Assembly: GCA_011009095.1 (NCBI GenBank) | Contig: VTPC01000915.1 | Span: 94,766 to 158,765 of the forward strand | Origin: Ignelater luminosus | Lineage: Eukaryota > Arthropoda > Insecta > Coleoptera > Elateridae | Direction of reading: 5' to 3' | DNA length: 64,000 nucleotides | Shown here: positions 22,895 to 33,400 of the stretch, piece by piece | Layout of the letters: each line of letters starts with the position of its first letter | How positions within the stretch are numbered: the stretch's first letter is position 1 | Program-made: the position numbers and the translations under genes | The notes under the pieces: generated by a model | What the model was told of the DNA's origin: nothing | The model's database searches: none | The model's input: only the letters and a program-made list of their open reading frames with translations

Positions 22895-23212
22895 TTATTT
22901 TGAAAACGGTTGTCCCGTACACACAACCCGCATTCCGCATTCGAGTTCAACTGATTTCTTACTGGTCTTCAAAGCGTTTCTTATATCGTAAAGGAGATAA
23001 TCTTTGAGGTCAAAGTGATGTCCCATCTTTGTGTAGAACGCACCATAACACTGCGCGACTGGATTTATCGGCTTTAGCTGACCAAGGGCACTAACACGTC
23101 GAAAAGCAAATTGATTCCAGTATCTTCTCACTCGACCCGTATCGCACCCTTTAGTGTTAGCAAAGTTATTGCTTGTGCTTTTGCCAACTTCTTTACCTTT
23201 GATCTTCGAAAC
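22895..23212 (-). CDS. Unrecognised 105-codon coding-like frame, possible terminal exon
   Basis: On the minus strand the frame is open from GTT at 23212 to TAA at 22895-22897. Upstream it is closed by an in-frame TAG that overlaps the AG of ACCTATAG, a possible splice acceptor. No ATG occurs until residue 63 (MGHHFDLKDYLLYD). An internal or terminal exon therefore fits better than a whole gene. Codon use looks real: mixed wobble positions, and both CGA and CGT for Arg and CCG and CCA for Pro, in AT-rich DNA. The peptide is basic, with four cysteines (CDTG, QCYG, ECGM, VCTG) and no membrane segment. An AATAAA overlaps the stop codon (ACCATTTTAAATAAATAAAA-like context), which would suit a very short 3' end. 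No family was recognised. A degenerate copy of a gene or a mobile-element domain are alternatives. Confidence 0.45.
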   Translation of the reverse strand, partial: VSKIKGKEVGKSTSNNFANTKGCDTGRVRRYWNQFAFRRVSALGQLKPINPVAQCYGAFYTKMGHHFDLKDYLLYDIRNALKTSKKSVELECGMRVVCTGQPFSK

Positions 23213-23851
23213 CTATAGGTAGATGCATGCCTGTGAAGTTTTCTGTTTTGTGAGTTAAGAAACTACTACCCGTCTTTACTGTAGATTTTAAAGAAAATTA
23301 GTTTTATATTTTTAGCTTACTTTTAGAAAATTGTCGCATTTAACGATAGTGACCGAGAAGTTCGTAACTGTCGAAGTTAGAATCCCAATGGAAACTTCGT
23401 CAGTATCATAATTAATATTTACTGGTAAATTAGAATTGGTGAGTCACTTAAGGATACTGTGATTATATCGAGTCGTTAAGGGGGTTTGAGACGTCATTTG
23501 GGAACGTCGTGTAGAATATCAGCACTGGCAAACAAGTGTTTCAGAATTAATGTGTTATATTTTATTCGAGATCAATTACTGTATCTGAATAATGAAATAG
23601 TTCCAAATTGGAATCAGTAGCAGAGGGAGACCCTAATTTCGGTCGATTTGGAGGACAAGTGCACGCAAAGGGACCTGTCTCATGCAATAATAATGAGCGG
23701 CGAGGTGCGTTCTGGCTGGCTACGTTACCAAACTGCCGGAAAATCAAGTTGAGTGTAATTCTTCGCTCCCAGGTAACATGCTACCGGTTTATGAGCCGTT
23801 CTGAGATCCCATTTAATGATTCTTTTCGTACCAACGCCGCGAGGAATTGAA
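23213..23851. promoter_or_regulatory. CpG-containing region upstream of a TATA box
   Basis: From about 23560 the sequence becomes clearly GC-richer and CpG-containing, and leads into the TATA motif at 23852. An 80-codon plus-strand frame starting at TTG-type context (23608) and an overlapping minus-strand frame exist, but neither has a homologue; both are probably chance frames in GC-rich DNA. The composition suits a promoter-proximal region. Confidence 0.35.
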
Positions 23852-23860
23852 TATAAAAGG
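23852..23860 (+). promoter_or_regulatory. TATA box candidate
   Basis: TATAAAAGG matches the TATA-box consensus closely and lies inside a CpG-rich patch, where AT-rich words are less expected by chance. A start site would be expected near 23882-23885. No strong TCAGT initiator is present there. Confidence 0.4.
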
Positions 23861-23944
23861 GGAACGTAGCTCGTAACTCGCTTTCGAAGGCGTAGACACA
23901 AAGGGTAGTTACAGATTACACGGTTTGATCGGGGTGTTTTTATT

Positions 23945-24010
23945 ATGCCGACGCGACCTGCGTGGATTCGAGCGATTGCCTTGTCGCAGATGGTAGACGC
24001 TCACCGGTGA
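23945..24010 (+). CDS. 21-codon ORF below TATA box, possible first exon
   Basis: ATG at 23945 lies 93 nt below the TATA motif. The frame reads MPTRPAWIRAIALSQMVDAH and R, then TGA. Codons are GC-rich (CCG ACG CGA CCT GCG). The sequence CAGATG/GTAGAC inside it could be a weak 5' splice site, in which case this is a first coding exon beginning MPTRPAWIRAIALSQM. Otherwise it is an upstream ORF or chance. No homologue was recognised. Confidence 0.25.
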   Translation: MPTRPAWIRAIALSQMVDAHR

Positions 24011-25235
24011 AATTGTTCACTGATTGAACGCCAGGAAGATCTTCAACAGCCTTTGTGTTTATGCACGAAAATACTACTAAATCTGATCATTGGCTAGATT
24101 TTCTCTTTTGCCTTTTCATTTCTTTATTTCTCGCCGAAAACTTGGATTTTAAAAGGAAGCCATAAGCTAAACCAACCGGATAATCGGACAGTTTTTCGGT
24201 CCACTGAACAACCAGACCTCTAATATGAGAATATGAAATTCAGCTCGCATATCCTATACATCGGACGAAATTTGTGCAGCATTAATACGTTCGCTTCAGT
24301 TCCAACAACCCCTGCAAATTTACAAATTTTTCCAATAAGCAATTCTTACTAAACAAACACATCCATTTTTACAGTTTTTTACAGTCAATAATAAAATAAA
24401 AGATTTTATTGTTTTTTCCATGCAATTATGTTAATTTTCTCAAAAAAAACTATATAGATAATTTTCTTTTAATTTTAAACAAACAATTTACTTTCATACA
24501 TTTTTTTTATAACCTGACGTCATCTTTTTGTACAAATAGTGTTTACTTTCAACTTGCTCAATATTTCCAGTAATATAAAACCAACTTAATAAAAGAAATG
24601 AAGGCTGCTCCCGCCACCGTCGAAATTCACTATTTTTCTGTGGCAGTTCTCCCAAGACGAAAATAAGTTCAAGATCTTTCATTTGAAGAATTCGGGCATC
24701 CAATTGACGCCATTGGACTTCAATAATATGGTAATCGTTTCTGTTCAATTTAAAGTTGGCGCAAATTGTTCAATTTTAATATGTCTTCTTTTATTTGTAA
24801 TCGAACCATTTATTCGAATCAATTGCTCTCTGAATATAAATATTTAGTATTGACGATTTTTTAACTTAAAAAAATGCTCGAGACACAATGAATGCAACTA
24901 GTTGTTTAGGTAATAATTAAAAGTTTAATCTTTTTTAATACAAAGCTGAACTTTCCAGACAGACATTCTTGGATCTTAATTACAGACGAAATCATTACCC
25001 TTTTTATTCATTATCAGACTTGAAAACCGTTGCTTATCAAAGCTCTTTCCTTAAATATTAAGTTCCTTGAATAAAGTCTTAATTAACAATTTGATTGAAT
25101 AAGAAATGAGAAGTGCAAATTCAAATTCGCTTCATACACAAAAGCGAACAAGAAGAAGCAAAATATTCATACATTTATCATATTCAAGTTTCACGTCAAA
25201 ATCGTATCAAGAAAACTGGCTGACCCATGTCCCGT
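24011..25235. other. AT-rich stretch, possible intron
   Basis: No gene was supported. It is AT-rich, falling between two GC-rich patches. Confidence 0.4.
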
Positions 25236-25420
25236 TTGTAAATTGAATTCTGAACTTCAGTCGGTTCCGTGCGCTTTTGATTTCGTTACACCGGACGACC
25301 GGAGAGATCGAACGGGGACGGTGAAAATTCACGTCAGGTGGGTCGTCGCTATGTCGGCACGATTTATAGAGATATTCAATTTCGTAAACGCATTCGTAAA
25401 TGTAAATTCTGTTTAGGAAG
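25236..25420. promoter_or_regulatory. GC-rich patch
   Basis: A short CpG-containing patch (GACGACCGGAGAGATCGAACG at its centre) in AT-rich DNA. An ATG at 25351 starts a 21-codon frame (MSARFIEIFNFVNAFVNV and on) that quickly becomes AT-rich. The patch may be regulatory or conserved non-coding. Its function is unknown. Confidence 0.25.
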
Positions 25421-25860
25421 TCTGTCAGGAAATCCTTTATTTGAGAAACTTATACCTTTTAGAAGACCTCCTTGCGTCTGTACGGAATTAGAATAAAAAA
25501 ATAGGTTGTTTATATGCAAATTTACAAATTCTCTGATATTCACTATGTTTTTTTTTAAATAAAACCCGCTAGTTTATAACTTAATTTGAAGTTTAAATAT
25601 AGCTAAGATTAACTTCAATTTTAATTATACAAATTGTAAATTTAAATCACTTACGTGGATAGTTTAAGTGTGCGAAATCTTCCCCTTTCCTTTATTTGGA
25701 TTGTTCTCAATTTTAATGGCTAGTTCACCCCTAGTTACGTATGCAAATGCACGAGCCTGACTTTCAACTTACATGGATGTTTCTAATAACGCTAAACATG
25801 CCTACATTTGCTTATCTAAACCGTCAACAAGTATACAATTTCAACTTTATTAGTAAAATT
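25421..25860. other. AT-rich stretch without a recognised feature
   Basis: Nothing was supported beyond AT-rich sequence. Confidence 0.45.
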
Positions 25861-26830
25861 TCCACGAGAAAGGTTGGGGATGATCCCGATTAAAACTGTA
25901 GAATGCTGTGGGGCAGGAGTAGAAGCTTATGAAGTAAAGCGGAGCGCTAAACATTTCCGTTTCCGTTTCATCTCGGTCGCAAAGTCAACAATATGTGCGC
26001 ATAAACATCTTGTCGCCATACAGTTCCAACCCTTGAGGTATGAGTACAAGTATAACTGCGGGAATCCTCTAAAACAATGATGATCCGAGCCTTTAATTAA
26101 ACTCAGTCTTGTCATGTTTACTCAGGTCTGTGCGGTCGCAAGACGACACTAGTGGTTTATATAACTTGTCGTTACCATGCTCACTGAGATTTCTGAATCG
26201 ACTCCGGGCTCCGGAATTAATTTACGGACTGGGACGTGCTTGAAGAGTTCCTCCCACCACGCGTATCCGCTCGAATTAGTTTCCTAGCGATTATTCAATA
26301 TTGAAACTATCGACGTTACACTATCAAGATTTAGTACTGTTCTCAAATAATGGAGTTTTCTTCTTGTTGGGTTATTTATCGCTCGCGCATAAATTATTTA
26401 CCTAAAGTTCCCGGTAGTCAACATGAAATATGAAAGGGAGAGCGCTTTCTCTTAGCGGTGGATTTTTGATCCGCACAGCACTTGATGAAACCGGAGAACT
26501 TAATAGTTTACTTTTTAATTGGGTATTATGGGGCGGATCCCAAGGGAAAAAGCATCGGTTTGCTCGCTGTCATAGGAGTCGCCTCCATTTAGAGTCCATT
26601 AGGAAGATTCGGGATGATGGAGAAGATATTAGGGGTGGGTTTTAAGGGAGGAAAATGGAATCCTGATAGAGTACTTATGCGGGGGTCGCGACTCGTGACA
26701 TTCGATGAGAGGCACGGATTGCGAAGATGAACACTGCATACGACGACTAGAACTCAGATTATATTTCTCCCTAGCCAAAGACGGAACAGACACTCTCGTA
26801 TCGTGCTTACACATTTCTTATTGAAACCCA
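25861..26830. promoter_or_regulatory. Extended GC-richer region
   Basis: About 1 kb has balanced composition with repeated CpG. Open frames of about 60-70 codons occur on both strands, as expected by chance at this composition, and none has a recognisable domain. The patch may be a regulatory domain or hold unrecognised exons. The sequence alone cannot decide. Confidence 0.3.
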
Positions 26831-27630
26831 AACTAACACGGTACAACCGAAAGAAGATTTTAGATTATTTACGTTATGGAGGGGACCCTTTGATAAAATA
26901 CGCATTTTTGTGAAATAGTTCTGGCAGTTTCAATATAAAATATAAATACAATATTTATGTTTAAAGTTATTCTACTAGATTGTTAGGTATTTATAGGTAG
27001 AAAGGAAATATAAAGAAGTGTAGAATTGATAAAGTTCTGAGTTGTTTTTTATTCTTGTTTAAAAAAATAGCTATCTAGCGCAAGCGAAGTGTAAAAGGCA
27101 TTCACAGTGACAATAGTAAAAATACTCTTGGTTTTTCTTATCTTTCTCACCACCGTGTGCCCAGCTTTTTGGCTTCCGTCGCTCCCTCATCCTAGAAGTC
27201 CAAACTTCTCTGAAATCGATTCCCAAGTTTAACACTCGTGAGTATTGAGCTATTCTTCACGTGCAATCAAACGTAAAGTTTCTCCTTGAATGAATGCGTA
27301 AATGCAGTGAAGCCTAACTCAATATAAATTCGTGACGTATACAATTGGAAAGCATTATACCTAGTCACTCGATATTGTGCAGATTATTTCAAGAACTTTT
27401 TATCAGTTTTCAGTTATAACCATTACGAATAGAATTTTTAAAAACCGCACCGAAAGCAGAAGAAAACGTGAATGGTCACTTAAAGTCCTGCCGTGACTCG
27501 GTTTAACTCCGACAATCTAATAAAATTTATTTCCATATATCAACAAAGGTTGTACCTTTAAAAAATCAAGTATACAAAAAAATAGAGTTCATCAGTAAAA
27601 GAATTGGTTAGGTAAAGAAAAGCGGTTCCG
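26831..27630. other. AT-rich stretch without a recognised feature
   Basis: No gene or repeat was supported. Confidence 0.45.
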
Positions 27631-27830
27631 TAGGAGTGTCAAGTATTTTAAAGGGGCGACTACTTCCGGAGTCTGTCACGTGTCAAGTCCGGGTCGTGAT
27701 AGCATCCGGAACTCCGGAGTCGACCCTCACAGCACTTAACAGACGTCAGGTCTCATAATAATTTAAAATGCCATTACCTATTCCTCGCCTCGACGCGATT
27801 CTAATCACGAAGATGAGTTGCTTTAGAAAA
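27631..27830. promoter_or_regulatory. GC-rich patch with E-box
   Basis: A short CpG-containing patch holds a perfect CACGTG E-box (in GTCACGTGTC, about 27678) and several CCGGA words in both orientations (TTCCGGAGTC, AACTCCGGAGTC). These are potential transcription-factor sites, but no gene start is evident next to it. Confidence 0.3.
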
Positions 27831-29248
27831 GATAGCGTCTTTTTATAAGATTTTTTGCAAGTTGGTTTAAACACTTTCGCTTTCTCCGACATACAGAGTT
27901 TTTTGTGCTTCTTTTTTCTACTTCAAGAGGAAGATGGATTCTCTAGGGTTTTTTATAAAAAGAGTTCAGATAAATTCGTACTCTGATATAACCCAAAGAA
28001 ATCCTGTCTTAACAAAGTTTTAAAGTGAGCTATACTAATTAAGACAACTTTAGGCAGGATTCTCGATTTTCGTAGGTATTGAAAGAAGGAATCAAAGTAA
28101 ACTTTCAGAAATAGGACCGACGTCTTCTCATTTAACCGCGGTTGGTGGAGTTTCAATTAGAAACTTGCAATCATTTCGCTTGCCAAGGAGTTTAGCGCCA
28201 CCAACGTTCTGTTTAAGCAACCTTAATTACAAGGACTTTTGTGAATGATCTTTATTAGCATCCTGATTAATTTTTTGCCCTTACTGGTTGAATCTCCTTG
28301 AACAAAAGTAAACTTTTTATACAGGATAGAGAATTGGAAGTTTCCTTCTTATTTCGATCTTTTTATAAAAGACATAATATTCAAAGAGACGCCGATTCTT
28401 TTAGAACAGCTTAGTAAATTTTCTAAAGCATTATTAAAGTAAAACAAGTTCTCGTGTTGATGCTATTTAATGCTATTTTTTTCAGTATGCAAAAATAGCA
28501 CAAAGAAACACGATTGATCATATTTTTTTAGAAATTATGAGAAAAGAAAACCTTCCTGCTTGTTACATGAACAAACTAGATTGTAAAAAATAGAATTTTA
28601 GTACAAGATTTAAATTCTGGAAAGCAAAAAATTAACTTAGCGTGCTGCTGAAACTTACAAGCTTATCGAATGCTAATGGAAATAATTAGTAGTTGTTAAG
28701 GAGAGAACATATAGTTAATCTTTCTTAAATTGGACCTAAATGGTACTTTGATAAGTTATCATAGAGGAGCATAATGTTACTTTGGTAAATGGGATTTAAA
28801 TGCTATAGCATTTTCTAAAAGTTTCGATAACGTATTATTATTAAAATATGTTAGACGTAAGGGGTTCGTGCTTTATTATAATCCTACAAATCTGATTGGG
28901 ACAAACTAGTGGTTTTTTAAAGTAAATGAGTGTATAAAGCCAACACTTAAAATATATACTAAATTTGTATCACATTTATAATTTAATTTTTCTTTGATAT
29001 ACAGATAGTTATGTACGGTAGCTAAGATGGTGGAGTTTATTTCATCATCCGTCATACATTTGCTATCATAAAGTCGAAATACTAATAAAAGTACTATGTA
29101 GTTATAAAGGACGAGATGAATGGATAAACTGAGCTGCACTAAACTGTACTTCTTCTTCGAAAAATAAACAAAATTTTTGGGAAATCCGGTGGCTGTGGTT
29201 GATAAAAGGATTTTTGCCTTAGGGAACATTAATTTCTTTGCACTTTCA
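27831..29248. other. AT-rich stretch without a gene
   Basis: No gene was supported. A 107-codon minus-strand frame (28906-29229) is AT-rich and not recognised. The hairpin at 28471-28500 is listed separately. Confidence 0.4.
28471..28500. repeat. Perfect 10-bp hairpin
   Basis: TGCTATTTTT (28471-28480) and AAAAATAGCA (28491-28500) are exact complements around a 10-nt loop. A partial third copy, TGCTATTTAA, precedes it at 28461. Confidence 0.8.
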
Positions 29249-29436
29249 AAAATTCTTCTCCTGCTATCAATTCAGTGACGATTTTGCTATTGTCATGGTA
29301 AAAGCTAAAAACTTTATGCAATAGTCAATTTTAGCATAGTCATGGTAGATTAATATTCTGCTTTGTCTTCTCTTACTGTGAATTCACTAACGATTTTGCT
29401 TTTGTCTTGATACAATAGTCAATTTGTTTGATGCTG
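29249..29436. repeat. Local tandem duplication, period about 112 bp
   Basis: The segment around 29252-29328 recurs at about 29365-29436. Shared blocks are ACGATTTTGCT (29278 and 29390) and CAATAGTCAATTT (about 29319 and 29413). The second copy lacks about 18 bp (AAAGCTAAAAACTTTATG) present in the first. Divergence suggests an old duplication. Confidence 0.7.
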
Positions 29437-30064
29437 AACTTAGAATGGTTCCTTGATAGCCATATTACACTTGCCAACATATTGTACCTAATTTCGTATG
29501 GAAACACGGAGTTTAAGCAGATGGTACAAAGTATTTATCTCAAATACCGACGTGGTTTTCTAAATTCGGAGCTTTGACGTTTCGATTATAATCTACGTCA
29601 CAGTTCTTACAAATTTTAACGCAAAATTTTAACAAAACATATTGAAGGTTCCTTAATTACAGCTCAAAGTATTCCCTAAAATAGTTGGAATGCTGGATCT
29701 TTACAGAGCCAAAAAAAAAGTAAACAAAACAGAAAACAACTGAAAAAAAGGATTGATCTGCATAAATTCCGAAGAAAAAGGATAAAATATAAACCACATA
29801 CAGAATTTGAAGATGCTTTTATAAATCAGTTTTTTTACTAAAAACTGGAAATAAATAGCTTCAATAAAAGTTTGAAGTATTAGTCAGAAATCGAATGGTA
29901 TCTGAAAAGGCTGAGATGACGAGACGATGTGTTGCGATCAGCAAAGATGTAATAAAAAAAATCATGTTTAGAAAATGCCTTGAGTTGTTAAGACTATCAA
30001 ATATAACATGACGGTTTGACTGGTTTTGTTAGCCATAGAATGGCACAGTTAATAAAAGCTTTTA
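29437..30064. other. AT-rich stretch without a recognised feature
   Basis: Nothing was supported. Confidence 0.45.
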
Positions 30065-30472
30065 CATACAAAGTGTTTATAAAAGTTCCTGAATCCAGTT
30101 AGCTATGGAATCTAACTTTGATGTGCCGCCTTGTTGATTTATTTCAATAACTAATTCGTATTTGTTTTCTGTCATTTGTCAATTGTAAATGTCATTGTTT
30201 TGCATTTAGTAATTTAGTTAATCTTTATTTATTTCGTGTTATTATTTATTTATTTAAGTTTTATCCTTTTTTGAATAAATAAATATTATGTTAAAAAATT
30301 CTTAAAAGTTATATTTTAATTATTGCTCTTTAAAAACATAACAACAATGCAATGCGTGTAACGTGACAAACATTATAATACATATCTTGTTTTTTCAAAA
30401 GGCGGCAAATGCAGCCGCAAGATTAATTTCACAGCCCACTAGACTTGGAAACTTTTATAAACACTTTGTATG
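30065..30472. mobile_element. Inverted-repeat MITE, about 70-bp arms
   Basis: The left end CATACAAAGTGTTTATAAAA (30065 on) is repeated as the inverse of TTTTATAAACACTTTGTATG at the right end (30453-30472), an exact 20-bp match. Similarity continues inward with mismatches to the shared GCCGCCTT (about 30125-30132) and its inverse AAGGCGGC (30399-30406). TA precedes the left end; TGTA follows the right end, so a TA target site is likely. The interior is very AT-rich and has no transposase. It is a non-autonomous DNA element, possibly Tc1/mariner-related. Confidence 0.8.
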
Positions 30473-33400
30473 TGTAATGTATGTGCTATGATCATTGTAA
30501 GCCAGGTTGTGTTTTGTTTTTTTTTTCTAGTCCTTTATTGATTGGCCATGGAGTTTTGCTAAAAATGACCTAAAACATACTTCTCAGCTTAAAAAACATT
30601 TAGAAAATCAGAAAACTTCTAGGTTGCTCAAGTACATGTTTCTGTTTGGTCGCTAGCTATAGATATCCATAACGGCTTTTATCTTTTATTTAAACCTAAC
30701 ATCAAAACCTGTCAAGCTACAAGATCATTATACGGTTAACTTGTAAGTACTAATAGCAAAAAGTCTGCCATAAGACATTTGAATTTGATTTATAGGTTTT
30801 CCCATACCACGAGCTTAATATTCGAAAGTTCAAAATTCACGAACAATGGAGAGTTCACTAATCTCATGAATTGAGAATATTAAACAGCGGCAGAGATTTG
30901 TTCTTTCTGTTGCTTGCATAGCAAACTATTTTCTGCGTGCCCAAAATATCCATTAATAATAATAGTTTAAATTGCTCAATATCAAATGTAGTATTCTGTT
31001 GTTAATCACAATATCTTGCTGATTTGGTGCATGTAAAGTCTTAATTCATATGTGATTGTAAAACTTGCAAAAAATCCTGGGATTTCAAACGAATATTCCA
31101 TGATGTAGGTCATACTAGTTTTTTGTAAATCACTTTCTCAATTTTGGAAAGCATCTTTTGGCCGTAACGCTAATGTACAATATTAAGCGTTAGAAATGAC
31201 ACAAACAGTGTAGCAGAAATTATTTTGAGATTTACAGAAAGAATCTTTTCTTTCCTTTGCTGTTGTTATTCTTCAGTAGGCCAAAAGAACGATCTTTCTC
31301 AGTCTTAAGAACTCGTTCCGACTGATTTCAGTATCGTGCTACTGTAGAACTCTTATAGAACTGTTCACATACGGAATTTGGCATTCCCGAATCTCATTTG
31401 TGAACAGTTCCATAAGAACGAATAATCCCGTAGACCTTTTATTATTGGTAACTCCTATCAAAATCTGTATCTGAACAGACTAAAGAGTTTGGTTGGGCTC
31501 GTCAATGCGTACAACTGATTTGTTATCCAATTTTGGGCAAACCGCGGATGAATATGTTGAACGGCACAGTCTTAGAATCAAGATGTATTGTATCAGAACA
31601 ATTTACAAACAGTTCATGTTTCTTGAAAGTTCAATCTGTATACATTCAGAACATTTCACGCATTTTAATAGATTTCTATGAATATCTATAAGCTGATTAA
31701 ATTTACATAAAATAGTGCTTTCTTGAATCAGTAAGAACTAATTTGATGACAAAGATGTATATCATGAATAACAAGAGTAGCTTTACTCTGGAGACACGTG
31801 CTGTGAATGAATATTTCATCTACAATATAAACATTTTTATAAAATGTAAATAAGACTACATAGTTTGCAATGGAATACCATTCGTTGAAAAAGAAGTGAC
31901 ACGGAGCTTTTAGAGGGGCTCAAATCCTATGGGGGGATAATGCTTCCCTTGTTATAAATATCTTACAGAAGTGAGGATTCAGCCACCCTCTTTAGAATCA
32001 TTTCTAAATGAAAACTGTTCTAACCGTTTTAATGGACTAAATTATCAGGGAAATTTGTTTATTCTTTGGTATAGAAGTCCATTGTTGTTGTGAAGGTTGA
32101 TTTTTCATAGCGTTTTGCAGTAACTAAATTAAGGGACGTTATAAAGGATATGATGTAAGCAGCCCGTAAATGTTTTTTTCCCAATATTTTAAATTTTGAA
32201 ATATATTTTTCTTCCGAAACCTTTTGTATTTTCTAATATAAAACACCGCATATAGCAAACAGTGGCGTCGGGCCAAAGTATTCAAGCAAAGTAGTAATGC
32301 TATATGCACATAGCGAACGCGGCATAAATCTAGAAAAGCAGCAGTTAATTTAATGGAAATAGAAGCAATGAAAGCAACCAAGCAAATTCGCTTCTCTGAC
32401 GTCTAACGCCGAGCTTTATTGTGTGCTGGGCGCTTTCCGATAAGAATATGTTATGGGCAACTTTACGAGGTGTCGGACAGTAAATATGCGAGTTGCTACT
32501 TTATGGTTCATTGGATCTCGATTTCCGCTACAGTTGTATTATAATTTTTATGATGTGCTGGTGGTAATAGCGCAGAAGAAACACCCTTACGTGGCACTTG
32601 AAATAAAATTTTATTGTTTGAAATTAACTGGATAAAAATAGCAGACTTTTCTAGCCAGTTTTTGGGTTAAAAAAATGATGAATCGATTACAAGTCGAATA
32701 AGTAATCAAGAGAATAACTCGATTTAAAATGGAATTTTATCATTATAATAGTGACTTAACAAAAAATGTTTTTTTACCGATCACCTGCAATAGTAAATAT
32801 TATTTATAGAGTTTTTAAGTTCGCTAGAAATTCAATTACAGTCAGGATAACATTGAAAAAGGTGTTTTATGTTTTTTCTTTTTTTTCTATTATAACATTT
32901 CCCATTTATTTCTCTCTTCAATTTTTTTTCGTCCTCACATTATGATAAGATCTTTCTTTGAATGACTCCTCTATATAATCTCATGCATTAGCTTTTTACC
33001 AATGGAAATAAAAACTCAAATGTTATTCCAGGGATCTCAAGAATAGACTCTTACTCTCCACATAAAAGTCAACGTAATCCTGATTTCGAACTTAATCAGC
33101 TCTCGTTTTATAACCATCCTAAAGTGCTTTTAAATAAATTATTGTTATATATAATTTTATTTTACACACTCTCTTAAACTTGGTTATGGTTTATTTCTGT
33201 GATGAATGTGTTCAATTTTTGACGCACTTGGTAATGCTTTAAACTTAATAAAACTTATAATGTAATAATTTTATTCCATTTCAGAATTAGTCTTTTTGAA
33301 AATAATTGAAGTCTTTTTATGAGTTTGAGAAATAAAATAGGAATTTGCGAAGCAGGAAATTTTAAATTGTTTTTCTTATATACAGTTAAAGTATGCATAA

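Noticed and set aside
28906..29229. 107-codon minus-strand frame
   Set aside because: AT-rich codons, hydrophobic chance composition and no domain.
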